NCBI RefSeq assembly: GCF_036884655.1
Contig: NC_088348.1
Location: 23,354,501 to 23,418,500, forward strand
Reading direction: 5' to 3'
DNA length: 64,000 nucleotides
Source: Musa acuminata AAA Group
Lineage: Eukaryota > Streptophyta > Magnoliopsida > Zingiberales > Musaceae
The notes beneath the pieces were generated by a model. The model had not been told where the DNA came from. It saw only the letters and a list, made by a program, of their open reading frames with translations, and did not search any database. The position numbers and the translations under genes were made by a program. The number at the start of each line of letters is the position of its first letter. Positions within the stretch are counted from its first letter, which is position 1. Positions 11,040 through 22,453 of the stretch are shown one piece after another.

Positions 11040-11690
11040 ACTTTATTTCCTTTTGTGTAAATGAGTCCCTCCTTAACCTAAAATCATCGTGTCTTGCCTT
11101 CTTTGATAAGCTGCATCAGGGTTACTGCTTGGGGATCACTATACAGTCCATCCCTGATCCTGGAAAGGAAGTTGGAGTGAAACTGACTTGCTTGGCCTCT
11201 GCCCTCCAACTGTATGGCATTCACTCGCTCCACTTTTTGGCTTAATGCATCGGCCACAACATTTGCTTTCCCGAGCTTGTACTCATTGCCATATCAAACT
11301 CAGCCAGGAAGTCCTACCATCGTGCTTGCTATGGGGAGAGTTTCTTTTGAGTTTGAAAATAGCTCAAAGCGATGTTGTTTGTCCTCAGCACAAAATCATA
11401 ATCCAAGAAGGTAGTGTCGCCAAACTCGAAGATAGTGGACCACCACTGTCATCTCCTTCTTGTGCACCGGATACCGTCACTCGGTCTCGTTGAGCTTGCA
11501 GCTCTCGTAGGCTACCGGGTGACCCTTCTGCATGAGTACTCCTCCAATAACAAAGTCTAAAGCATCTATATGGACTTCGAATGGCTCCCCATAGTCAGAA
11601 ATTTTGAGCACCGGTTATTCCAACACAGGAGCCTTCAGATCTTGTAATGCAGCTTCACATTTATCAAACCACCTCCAAGGCTACTCCTTA
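11040..11690 (-). pseudogene. Gypsy RNase H region, degenerate
   Basis: In broken minus-strand frames I read pieces such as DALDFVIGGVLMQKGHPVAYESCKL and NEYKLGKANVVADALS. These correspond to the RNase H and connection region between reverse transcriptase and integrase of gypsy elements, which removes the RNA template. Stops interrupt it. Confidence 0.7.
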
Positions 11691-12638
11691 TTCAGTAACT
11701 CCGTCAATGGAGTTGCACGCTTCGAATACCCCACTATAAAGCACCGATAGTAGTTGACGAAACCAAGGAAGGATCTCAGCTCTGGCACCTTCTTTAAGAG
11801 TTCCCCATTTCGCAACAACTTGCACCTTTGATTTATCCATCCGAATGGAGCCATTACTGATTTGATGCCCCAAGAATAAGATCTTTGTTTGAGCAAAGTA
11901 GCACTTCTCCCTTTTCACGAATAAAGTGTTCACCCTAAGAAACTTGAAAATTGTCCGAAGGTGCTCGACATGCTCCTCGAGTGTTTGGTTGTAGATGATG
12001 ATATCGTCCAAGTAGACGACCACAAACTTATCCAAGTACTCTTTAAATAGTTGGTTCATAAGAGTGCAGAACATGGTCGAAGCATTGGTTAAGCCGAAAG
12101 GCATTACTAAAAACTCAAACGCTCCATACCTAGTCACGCAGATAGTCTTCGCTTTGTCGCCTTCAGCAATGCGCACCTGCCAGTACCTTGACTCAATGTC
12201 ATGTTTGGAGAAATACTAGGCTTTGCCCAATTGGTCGAACAAGTCCGTGATGAGCGGGATGGGATACTTGTTCTTCACCGTCACTTTGTTGAGGGCTCGA
12301 TAATCGACGTATAGTCGGAGGCTCCCATCTTATTTCTTTTGTAAGAGAATTGGAGCTCCGAATGGTGCTTTGGAGCTACGAATGAGACCACCGCTTAGCA
12401 GTTCATCTAACTGCTTTCTGAGCTCTACTAGCTTTGGAGGGGACATGCGAGAGGGTGGTCTTGTTATAGGCTTCACTCCTAGTTCCAGCTCGATATGATG
12501 ATCTATGCCTCTGCGTGGTGGCAGAGTCTTCGGTAACTCGGGTGGCATAACGTCTGTGAATTCCTTCATAACATTTGCCACCACAGCAGGTTCATGAGTG
12601 GCCTCCTCGTCGAGTGGCCCTAGCTTCACAGCAACCAC
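11688..12638 (-). pseudogene. Gypsy reverse transcriptase, second (downstream) copy
   Basis: The pieces start with a block upstream of the fingers (HHIELELG, PPSRMSPPKLVELRKQLDELL) at 12638-12330. The palm follows at 12176-11688 with FGLTNASTMF, the catalytic motif YLDDI and FLGHQI. A stop lies between the two pieces. The region repeats 12764-13766 at an offset of about 1003 bp. Unlike the upstream copy, it continues into the RNase H region. Confidence 0.85.
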
Positions 12639-12751
12639 GAATGTTAATTCGCCTTTGTGTACCCCTTTCTTTAGTTGTAATGTTGATATCTATTAGGGGT
12701 CCTTGGTTTCTCTCCGAGAGACGGGAACCACATAAGGGTCATCACCTCCCA

Positions 12752-13642
12752 TCATACATAGACGAAACCAAGGAAGGATCTTAGTTCTGGCACCTTTTTT
12801 TTAGTTCGCCATTGCGCAACAACTTGCACCTTTGATTTGTCCATCCAAATGGAGCCATCACCGATTTGATGCCCCAAGAATAATATCTTCGTTTGAGCAA
12901 AGTAGCACTTCTCTCTTTTCACGAACAAAGTGTTCTCCCAGAAAACCTTGAAAATTATCCGAATATGCTCGATATGCTCCTCGAGCGTTTGGCTATAGAA
13001 GACGATATCGTCCAAGTAGACGACCACAAACTTATCCAAATACTCTTTAAATAGTTGGCTCATAAGAGTGCAGAACGTGGTCGGAGTGTTGGTTAAGCCG
13101 AAAGGTATTACCAAGAACTCAAACGCTCCATACTTGGTCACGTAAGTAGTCTTCGCTTCATCGCCTTCAGCAATGCGCACCTGCCAGTACCCTGACTGGA
13201 GGTCAAGTTTGGAGAAATACATAACCTTGCCCAATTGGTCGAACAAGTCCGCGATGAGTAGGATCGGATACTTGTTCTTCACCGTCACTTTGTTGAGGAC
13301 TCGATAATCGATGCATAGTCGGAGGCTCCTATCTTGTTTCTTTTAGAAGAGAATTGGAGCTCTGAATGATGCTTTGGAGCTATGGATGAGACCACCGCTT
13401 AGCAGTCCATCTAACTGCTTTCTGAGCTCTGTTAGCTCTAGAGGGGACATGCGATAGGGTGGTCTCGCTAGAGGCTTCACTCCTGGCTCCAACTCAATAT
13501 GATGCTCCACGCCTCTGTATGGTGGTAGAGTCTTTGGCAACTCGGATGGCATAACATCTGTGAACTCCTTCAGAACATTCACCACCACAGCAGGTTTATG
13601 AGTGACCTCTTCGTCGAGTGGCTCTAGCTTCACAATAGCCAC
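12752..13642 (-). pseudogene. Gypsy reverse transcriptase, first (upstream) copy
   Basis: Pieces at 13642-13343 (HHIELEPG, PPYRMSPLELTELRKQLDGLL) and 13288-12752 ([43 protein letters not shown]). The FSKLDL, YLDD and LGH motifs are those of Ty3/gypsy reverse transcriptase. The copy ends abruptly at about 12764, where it meets sequence from the protease/RT linker of the second unit. A stop and a frameshift separate the two pieces. Confidence 0.87.
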
Positions 13643-13660
13643 GAATGTTAATTCACCATT

Positions 13661-14045
13661 TCATACCCCTTTCTTCAGTTGTAATGTCGATATCTGTTGG
13701 GGGTCCCTGGTTCCTCTCCAAGAGACGAGAACCACACAAGGGTCGTCACCTCCCATCATACATAGGGAGTTTAGGAACGACATTGAAACCAACTTCGCTG
13801 TGTGCATAAACTCAATTCCAAGAATCACTTGGAAGTCGTCCAATGGCATCGCCATCATGTTCATGTTCACGCTCCATGTTCCAATCTTGATAGGGACTCC
13901 CTTTGCTAGCCCGAAGATCCACTTGGCCTCCAAGTTCACCGCCTTCATCTGACTTAGGTTCTTCTCTAAGATCACAGCCCAAGTAGCTTTGCTTCTCGAT
14001 CAGTAATAAAGTTGTGGGTAGCACCCGTGTCCACCATTGCATGGG
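13661..14045 (-). pseudogene. Gypsy aspartic protease, degenerate
   Basis: The catalytic motif VDTGATHNFIT can be read at about 14034-14002, followed by DREAKLLG and then a stop. In another frame NLEAKWIFGLAKGVPIKIGTW and PLDDFQVILGIEF follow. This matches retroviral-type aspartic proteases of gypsy elements, which cut the Gag-Pol polyprotein. The DTG triad is kept, but the stop and frameshift inactivate it. Confidence 0.8.
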
Positions 14046-14279
14046 TTGTTTGGCTATTAAGGTTAATGTCCACGTGCATCAGCTCACTACTCCCTACTTT
14101 CAATGGCTTTGTCTTTATGTTCTCCCCTACTTGACCCGCAATGCACTCAACAAACGCATTGCTTCCATTCGGGGATCTTGCGACTCCTCATCATCGCTAT
14201 TGGATTCTGAACTGCTTGAACTGAGGGTGATGACCTTGCCCTTGTTTGATTTGGAGGGTGGATTGAAGCTGTTAAACTA

Positions 14280-15519
14280 TTGAGTGTTTGTTTTTGTGGG
14301 CACTCCCTCACCATGTACGGCCCTCCGCACAAAAAGCATCTGCCAGGTTTTGGGGCTTTGCCTTTTGAGCTTGGCCCTTTGTGGGAACTCTTCTTCCTTT
14401 GTTGGCCCTCGGGCTCCTTCCATCGAGAATATTTTGGAGGGCGATTTCCTGAAGATTATTTCCTTTTCCCCGAGTCCTCCGAGGAAACAAAGTCGGTAAG
14501 CCTTTCTGCGGCCACGATTGCCCCGATCACATCAATGACATTCCTTCGATGTAATTCTTATTGAGTCCATGGTTTCAGGCTATCGAGGAAGCTAAATAGC
14601 TTATCCTTCTTGGACATATCCTGTATGTCTAGCATTAGCGCAGAAAATTGCTTCACGTAGTCTCGGATAGAAGTACTATGGCGGAGTTGTCTCAACTTCC
14701 GCCTTGCGACAAACTCTATGTTCTCGAGTAGGAACTGAGTTCTCAACTCCTGCTTTAAGTCCTCCCATGTGTCCACTTAACACCGACCTTGTTGGATCTC
14801 CTCCCAACGGGTTCGCCATTAAAGTTTTGCATCCTCGTTCAGATACATGGTTTATATTAAAACTTTGTCCACTTAGCTCAAAAGTATTGTTCCATATCAA
14901 ACAAGAAATTCTTTAGCTCTTTTATGTCCCTAGCATCTCTATATCAATGAGGCTCAGATGCCCTCAAGTTTTGTGGTGGCGGAACATGGGTGTTGCTCCC
15001 TCCCGCATTTAGTGCCCTTGTGAGCGCTATCACTCTGGAAGTGAGTTCTGCCACAACTTCGTGCAAATGTTGCACAGACTCTTTGGTATCATCTGTTAGT
15101 CGATCCACTATGGCCTCAGCCTTGTCAATTCGGGATTCAACTTCTTCATACGAGCTCTTTACCCCAATAAGCCTTCGTTGGCCTTAGTAGAGTTCCTCTA
15201 AGCTTGCTTCAAGAACATTCAAGCGGGTTTCCGCCGTTGTGAGTCTCTCCTTATGGCTCTTCTTCCCGGTTGGCACTTCAGATTGCACCTCCTCCGCTCG
15301 CGAAGAGTAGCCAACTTCTCATTCATCATATTCGCTATCACGGTCCTCCAACATGGCTCTACCAACATAAGAGCGAGTTTGCACTTGCAGCCCACCTGCG
15401 GTTGCTTGGGGCAATGGTCCGGCTTGCCCCACCTTGCTCGATTCACCACGATGCTTGGCCATGGCAAGATTGCGAAGTTTCTTTGCTGCTTGCTCGAATT
15501 GCTTGCCTGCTCTGATACC
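14280..15519 (-). pseudogene. Gypsy gag with zinc knuckle, degenerate
   Basis: The N-terminal frame begins at the PBS (15519) and contains a coiled-coil-like stretch (MMNEKLATLRERR). The gag core is at 14776-14558 (WEDLKQELRTQF, ARRKLRQLRHS, DYVKQF). A knuckle at about 14333-14295 reads CFLCGGPYMVREC. Gypsy relatives have His where this copy has Tyr, so the zinc site has lost a ligand. Frameshifts divide the gene into several pieces. Confidence 0.78.
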
Positions 15520-15520
15520 A
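15509..15520 (-). promoter_or_regulatory. Primer binding site of the gypsy element
   Basis: On the minus strand TGGTATCAGAGC starts three bases after the 5' LTR. It is complementary to the initiator tRNA-Met 3' end. Confidence 0.82.
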
Positions 15521-15523
15521 CAA

Positions 15524-16307
15524 TGTCACGGACTTAGTTGGAATTGCCTAAGTCGTGAGGCACCCTTGCGGCAAAGTCATAAACTTAACTGAAGTTGCCT
15601 AAGTCATGAAGCACTCTTGCGCCAACTCATCGGACTTAGTTGGGATTGCCTAAGTCATGAGGCGCCCTTGCGACATATGTATCTGCAAAGATTTAGCCTA
15701 GTTGCAACCTCGTACTGGTCCTGAAGGACTTATAAAATAGAAAGTTGATTAGATTAAAAACGAGCGATTGACAAGTCCTGATGTCTCGCGGAGAGGAAAG
15801 CTTTACAATCAATTCAACAAGCGCCTTGAGTGCAAGAGAGAATAAAGATGAAGGAGAAAACAAGGACTTTAGAAGGTAGAATGAAAAATTACAAATCCAC
15901 AAACAACTATTCACTAGGTGCCGAGCGCGAAGGCAAATTCCTGTCAAGTTAACGTGCGAACTTGTGAAGATTTTTCAACGCCCGACAATATACCGAAGCC
16001 TCATCCAGCCCTGTGCCACCCGGGGGGGGGGGTTCCAGGGTGTTGAGATGGCTGACGTTTCGCGTGTAGCTACGGCTTGTAGAAAACAAGCAGTGACACA
16101 TGAAAATAGAGCTATTTTGGACAATTCGGCCCGACGCAACAAGCGATCGCACTATAGCGTTGCAACCTATTTGAACATGCATTTTTACAAGCAAAAATAC
16201 ATAAAACTAAGGCAAAACATGCTACCATGTCTCGGTACAAGCATGCAAAAGCGACGAACGATTCGTTGAACGAAGTTATTGTGGGTGTGCAACGACCGTT
16301 CGTGACA
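15524..16307 (-). repeat. 5' LTR of the gypsy element
   Basis: 784 bp on the minus strand, from TGTCACGAACGG at 16307 to GTGACA at 15524. The last part (15530-15676) holds three diverged copies of a ~50-bp unit around ACTTAGTTGGAATTGCCTAAGTC. A G10 homopolymer is at 16021-16032. Confidence 0.85.
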
Positions 16308-17054
16308 ATGTGCTAGGAAAATTTGAATTCAGCGTCTCAGGTTCATTAAGCGTCCATCCTATACTACACATTTTAGAAAGCAAAATATAAAAACAAGGAT
16401 TTGGAGAGGTAGTAGCAGGCGGTGTTGCTATCAAACTCTGGGATTGCATGGTTATAATTGATTCAGACTAATTTAGGACGATGAGCAAGCATCTCAACAA
16501 AAAGGAAAAAGAGAGATTAAGAGCATTTGGGCATAACCTTGTTCCGGGGAAAAAGACATGACTCGATGTTTGGGTTTCCTCCGAGCAGTACACGTCGTTG
16601 CAATTCAAACCTACAATTGAAAACATCTCCGGCTTGATATGGTACTTGAAACCACGAAAGGGAAGAACAAAACAAAAAAAAAGGTGACATGACAAGAATA
16701 AAAGATGTCGTTAGTCCATTTTAACACCATTCATTGCATCAGGAAAATGGACTAAATGCTTCTAAAAGTTCAGGTTTAAGGACACGCATAGGTTATGCAA
16801 CAATGCTCTCCGCTCAAGTTGTTCTCTCCATGAAATGAAATGGTTCTCAAGGTGACTGCAATTTTGAATACTACCCAATTAACTCGTCTGTGAAAATCGT
16901 GGAAAACTCTCTCGATTTCCTCTAGAGCTAATCCTGAAACCATCGAGGGAATAGATCAAGTGGCAGGGATAGAACAATATAGATGCGACAATGACACTTG
17001 CACAATATAACTGGTACGAATTTAGAGAAACAGAAGGCATCAGAGTGAAGAAAG
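16308..17054. other. Spacer between gypsy LTR and calreticulin pseudogene
   Basis: I see no gene here. The part next to 17055 is where the 3' UTR of the minus-strand calreticulin copy would lie. Confidence 0.5.
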
Positions 17055-20000
17055 TTAAAAGAGTATTACATGAGGAGTCTCCTTTTCATCTTCTGCATCT
17101 GAATCATACTTTGAATCGCCATCTTCTGCATCATCCTCATCTTCTTCCTGTTATCATCATACAATGCAAAAAGTGAACATCAAATGAGGGAACAAAAGAT
17201 CTAAGAACTACAGAAAGATCAGCGAGTAACTTGCATCTATATCCCAGTCATCGTTGTTGGCATCCTGTCATAAGAGGAATAAGGCGTTGTTTAGAAAGTA
17301 TTTAATACTATACACCCAGCACATTCAGTACTTGAACTCAATAATAAGAAAGTTAGCGAAGCAGATAAATCTCAGTTGAATAACAAATTCCCACTAAAAC
17401 AGCAAATAAACGGCAAGGTAAATTACACATTTCCATATTCCCCATAGATCAAACAATAAAGACCACCACATCAAACATGCAAATTTATTGTGGGGCAACC
17501 AAGAAAAGCAAATAAGACATCCAACAAGCAAAATTCTGACACTTGTATTGCATTTAGGTTGTCAGTTTATTGGTGACTGAAACCAGATTAGAATGTATGC
17601 GAAGAACTAACCAGTCAAAATTGGTTATAACAAAATTGAAATAGGTGTATGATTCTGCATTTAGTGCAGGCCACTGTTTCAACAACTTGTGCAAACTGTA
17701 ATGCAGCTTGTGTAAGGTCAAGTAGATGTCAAGTCAGCTCCTAAAACATTCAAACCTCATAAGAGATAAAGAGGGAGTTCAAAATCAAAATTTTAAAACA
17801 AAAATTAACACCATCGAAGTTTATCATCACATTAAATAATTAAGAATTTTGAACCTCATTTGTTCTCCGTTATGATGAACACAAATAAAATTGTCTAAAA
17901 GTTCATTTGCTCATCCATTAAACGAACAAAATATAACAGTCTAAATTAAACCATATAAGGAACAGATTCACATCTGAGTCACTGTATTTTCTGGTCCAGC
18001 TCATGAAACTTCAAAAGATAATGGAATGATTGTTGCAAGGAAAATAAGATGATAAATTAGGCACATGTAATAGAACGAGATATTGGACAAAAAAGCTTCT
18101 TAGGAAAAGAAATTGCCAACATACCTCTTCTTCCTTATTATTCTCAGCCTCATCAAATGCTGCCTTTTCAGCCTGCAAGAGGCAAACCAAAAGTCATTGT
18201 AGCAGTTTAGACTCCTATAAGATTTTAACAACAGTAAAAAAAATTTCACTTGCATCCTTATGCTTGCCCCATGTTTCTTTGGCAAATTTCTTTGCACACT
18301 CAGGGTCATCACAGACCAAAATGTTGTCAAACAAAGACCCAGATTTAACCTGAAATGTGCAAAAAAATAATGAATCACAAAATAAATACTAGGAAACTAG
18401 GTTCAAGTGAGGTGAAGAGTAGATTTACCTGCTATAACTCAATGCCTATATATCTCAAATTGGAGAAGACATAGTAGATGTAAGGATCATCCTTGAAGTC
18501 TGCAAAAAGATTAAAGGTTAAACTCTAATTGACTGATAAGGCAGAGCACATTCAAATTCAGGAAATAAATAGTATAAATACCAGGATTGTCAATCAATGG
18601 TGCCTTCTACTTTCCCTTGTAATTAAGATTCTTAATTTTCTGTAAAGAAACCAAAATAATAAATTAGATTCTTTTCTCATGCTCTAATGCAGATTCTTTG
18701 ATGAATGAGGTGCTCTGTACACCTTTGGTTTCCAGGGCCCCTTGTATTCAGGGTTTGGAATGGTTGGGGCCATCCATTCACCATCTTCTTCTTCATCCCA
18801 ATCTTCTGGCTGCAAAAAAAATGCATAAAAACAATTATGCAGTAGCAGAAGATACAGCGGACATGACACAACACCACTTCCTCAAACTAGTTTCTTTTTT
18901 TCCAAATAATAGCAGTACCTTTTTGGCATCAGGATCAGGAATCTCCTTAGGGATGTCATCATACCCCTTCATCAATAAGATCAACTTAGTTTGTTATTGT
19001 CAAAAAGTACATTTAACAAGCAGATATTGATGAAAGGTGGTGTGCCATGATTGCAATTCAAGCAAAAAATGCAGTGACTTCGAATTCATGTTATTGCTAA
19101 AAAAAATATCAGATGGCAACTTGAATAGCTGATGTAATCTAAATATACCAATATGATATGTTCATTTGAGTAAGTGTAGGTTGTTAGGAAAAGATTATGC
19201 ATGTACAAATAAGTTAATAAAAGACTGACATTTTTTCCTTGACTTACATGTCCCCCATTTCAGGAACAAAATTATAGTAGTACAAGTTTGATCTGGAACT
19301 TACTTTTGAAACCCTTTTGCAAGTCAATGAACAGCATAATGCAAAGTTATTCAATAGCTCCTTTATGCAAACAATAGTAAATAAAATAAGCCACACGGTA
19401 TCTCCCTCTTACAAATAGTTAAGAACTACAACCATTGGTAAGCGGCATTCTACTCAACCCTTCAACCAAAAAGAAAAAAAGATAAATGTTAATGAAGTTG
19501 AGTTAAGACTGGCTCTGGTTTCTTGTCCACGGGGTCAGGGATATACTCCTTGCCATCCCAATCTTCTGGCTGTCACATAGAACAATGAGATCAGACAACT
19601 AATTATGTGTGAAACTATGCACTCCTAAATAGTTTATGATGAACCACATGAAGACAACAGTTACCTTTTTGGCATTGGGATCCTTGATATGATTGGGAGG
19701 AAGAATACCCCAGTCACTATAAGCTATCTGTTTGCTTCTCATTGTTGTCAATAAGGATGCTGTACATGGCATACGGGAAGATAATGAAAGTGTAAACATG
19801 TGTTAGCTGGTCAGTCTCACATGTGACTTCATGAACCTTTTTGGTGCTGTACCCACAGATATCTGGGCCAAACATAATACTGCAATTTCCAAATGCAGAT
19901 CATCAATTTAGATTACCAACAAGGAAGAAAAGATGGTGCAATATCAATTACTACCCAGGAGGTTATCCAAGAAAGTAAGAAGTACCTATAGGGGGTCACT

Positions 20001-21480
20001 CCACCAAATTTTTCTGATCAATTTCACCACTAAGAAGCTTAATATAGCCACCTCCGCAGTCAAGTTTTTGTTCATGTTTGACTGAGAATTGCAAAACTAA
20101 TGTCTAGTCCTTGTTGCTGAATTCTGGAAACTCTGCCGAAATGGCATAGAATCTGTAGTCTTCAGTAGTTTGAATTCCTCTGGCATCTTATAGCAACAGA
20201 TGCTTACAGTTTTTCTGTGGAATTATATTCTACAAAGCTCAGGACAGTAATTCTGCGGCAAGGATCATACAGTGAGCTTTAGTAACTGTAGATGGATGCC
20301 TTTATCTTCAGGATCACCAGTCCATTTACCAGATGTGTGGTTCCAGTCTCCAGCCATGTTCTCATCCTTCTTCCAGTCAGATATGACCCACTGATTCTCC
20401 CATCCATCTTCATTTTGCAACGAAAAATTGCAGAATTAAATTAACCATGCGGATATAGAGAAGTGTATATAAGTAATGTTTAGCAGGAAACAATTTTCTA
20501 ATTACTTGACAGTTCAATTCAGAGCTATGAAAGTCCATTCTCTCCATGATTGTTGCATAACCATATCTTTATACACACAAAAAAATTCCATTATTCTAAA
20601 TCCTTAATCCCAAAACAGATAGTAAGAATATAGCTTCACCGGATTGAAAATATCTCTTTGCAACATCTGCATCATAATTTAGACTAACAACTAGTTAATC
20701 AAGGATACATCCAACAGGCATTAGAAGCAAAATCCACAAACAAACAAATGATCCACTCTCAAGCGACTCACAGTTATTCAGCATCGAATATCCAAATCTT
20801 CTGACACAACAATCTAGCAGGTCACAACACATGGCAAAGATTTAAGGCGATCAGACCTTTTGGTGAATTTGGTCAGAACGCTCTAAACTAGCCGCCATGA
20901 TGATCAGCTTCACGCAATGCTCATGAGCAGACAATAAGCACTAACATCTAAAACCCTAGTAGAGACCACCAACGAACAAGAAGAAGAACCGCCGCTATAC
21001 CAAAATGTAGGTAAACTAAAATATCAGTAATTTTCCTGCCGTGCGTGCAAAATTGAGAAGCGTCAACTGCAAAGGAACTGGAATAATCAATTTTCTCGAT
21101 TCCATCAACTCCAACACATGTCGCGTTCATCTGATAACGCATCAATCGATCAATCAAAGATCAAACCAAATGTTAATCTAATTAATCAGCGTCCCAGTGC
21201 GAGGCCTAAGATTCAAAGAGCACTCGTCCTTAGATCGAAGTCGATACACATCGAAAACAGAGAGATCGTATCAACGAAAGCAGAAATACTACCGATAGAT
21301 CGAAATGCGGGTCGATATCGAGCGCAGAAGCAGAGAGCAGACCACAGATCTCCAGTGCAATGATGGAGAGGGTATACCTCCGAATCGCTCTTCGAAGTAT
21401 ACCTCAGCGGCGGCGACCGAGACGACGGCAACTGCCATCGCAAGGACGGCGGCGAGAGGAGGCTTCATCCGGGTCGTCAT
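17055..21480 (-). pseudogene. CRT: Calreticulin pseudogene (unprocessed, introns kept)
   Basis: Calreticulin is an ER-lumen calcium-binding lectin chaperone. Exon 1 (21480-21378) encodes a signal peptide and EVYFEERFG. Then follow [19 protein letters not shown] (about 20408), EDYRFYAISAEFPEFSNKD and [19 protein letters not shown] (about 20160-20010), [13 protein letters not shown] (about 19880), the P-domain repeats (PEDWD, IPDPDAKK, NPEYKGPWKP; 19560-18720), DFKDDPYIYY, KKFAKETWGKHKDA and an acidic tail. Defects: stops at 20104-20106, 18607-18609 and 18432-18434 (the last two replace conserved Trp), a one-base loss near 20030 (EIDQKKFGG), a frameshift near 19715, loss of about 14 residues after GYSTKKVH, and HVIL-F instead of HDEL at the end. 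Introns are retained, so it arose by DNA duplication and not by retrocopying. No working protein is expected. Confidence 0.9.
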
Positions 21481-21980
21481 TTCAGAGCTATCTCTCATCC
21501 CTGTGGAGGTTCGCGACTGTAGGTAACCTACAGTAAAATTACCTTACCGCCTGTCCGATGAGATGATTTCACGCCAATGGAGTGCCGCCACGCATCCAAA
21601 TCGTCATGTCTGGTGTTCCTTAGGCTGCTTCGTTTTCGTTTGTTTTAAAAAAAAAGGCTAATTACTGTGGTGGAAAAAACATGGGAACATAATAAACCAA
21701 CAATTTGATCATATTTACTCGATTGCCAGCAGCATTCCTTCCTGGCGAGCAGTACGAGAAACAAACTTGAAATTTACCAAAACGAAGAGGGGCAAAATTG
21801 GGGTATAAAGATTATGATTCGGATATTATATGGGTTATTTCATCATGACATACGGCATTATTGCGTGCGAGGTCGGAGTCTCGATTGCGGCTGAACTCAA
21901 CCAAATGACGTTGTTGGGATTGGTTCAAATCGACTCATGGGATTTTACGATCCGGATTCGAAGAGTATTGGGTTTTATCC
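21481..21980. other. Upstream region of the calreticulin pseudogene
   Basis: This is the former promoter and 5' UTR of the minus-strand calreticulin copy, running up to the left end of the copia element. No gene or clear regulatory box is seen. Confidence 0.45.
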
Positions 21981-22413
21981 CTCCATAAATTGTTCCAATA
22001 AAAAAAAAATTATTTTCAAAAGATTTATTTGAAAAGATGATTTCCTTTGTAATTATTTTGGTAGTTATTTTTCAAAGATAATATAAAATATTTATAAATA
22101 TGTATTTGAGAGTAAATCATAATCACATCTCTTTCATACTCTTCTTCTTTATTCTCATTGAATTATCTTTATTTTTTTTAAAAGATTTTTTATTATTTAC
22201 TCAATACATCTTCTAAAGACTTGTCATATTCACTAAAACTATTTACATCAAACCCATAGTAATCTTTTTGAGAAGAGGGTACAAATATCATGTTTAGAAA
22301 AATATTTATACACGTTTCAAGCCTAAATATATTTTCTGTAGTATTCTTGATCTTGTGTTTGTTATTTGTTTCCAAAGTGTTTTTATCCTCTTCTTCGTCG
22401 TATTTTTTCAACA
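21981..22413 (+). repeat. 5' LTR of the copia element
   Basis: It aligns over its length with 27044-27486, with shared blocks ATTTTCAAAAGATTTATTTG, CTTCTAAAGACTT and ACTAAAACTATTTACATCAAA. It ends CAACA at 22413. The first four bases have lost the TG terminus. Confidence 0.83.
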
Positions 22414-22453
22414 ATCTAAAAACGAGATTTTGTGATTTTATATAAATTCACCA

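Larger units (their letters stand above)
9140..16307 (-). mobile_element. Decayed Ty3/gypsy element, chromovirus-like
   Basis: On the minus strand the order is 5' LTR (16307-15524), PBS (15520-15509), gag, zinc knuckle, aspartic protease, reverse transcriptase (duplicated), RNase H, integrase, chromodomain-like tail, PPT and 3' LTR (9696 to about 9140). Integrase after RT/RNase H places it in Ty3/gypsy. A tail reading EYLVKW after the integrase points to a chromovirus. Many stops and frameshifts break every domain. The 3' LTR lacks about 190 bp of its 3' end, so the far target-site duplication cannot be checked. Confidence 0.88.

Noticed and set aside
15530..15676. CRISPR-like array
   Set aside because: The three repeats are diverged, lack unique uniform spacers and lie in a retrotransposon LTR of a eukaryotic genome.
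17055..21480. Calling the calreticulin copy a functional gene
   Set aside because: Stops, frameshifts, an internal deletion and the lost HDEL are too many independent defects to be explained by a single sequencing error.
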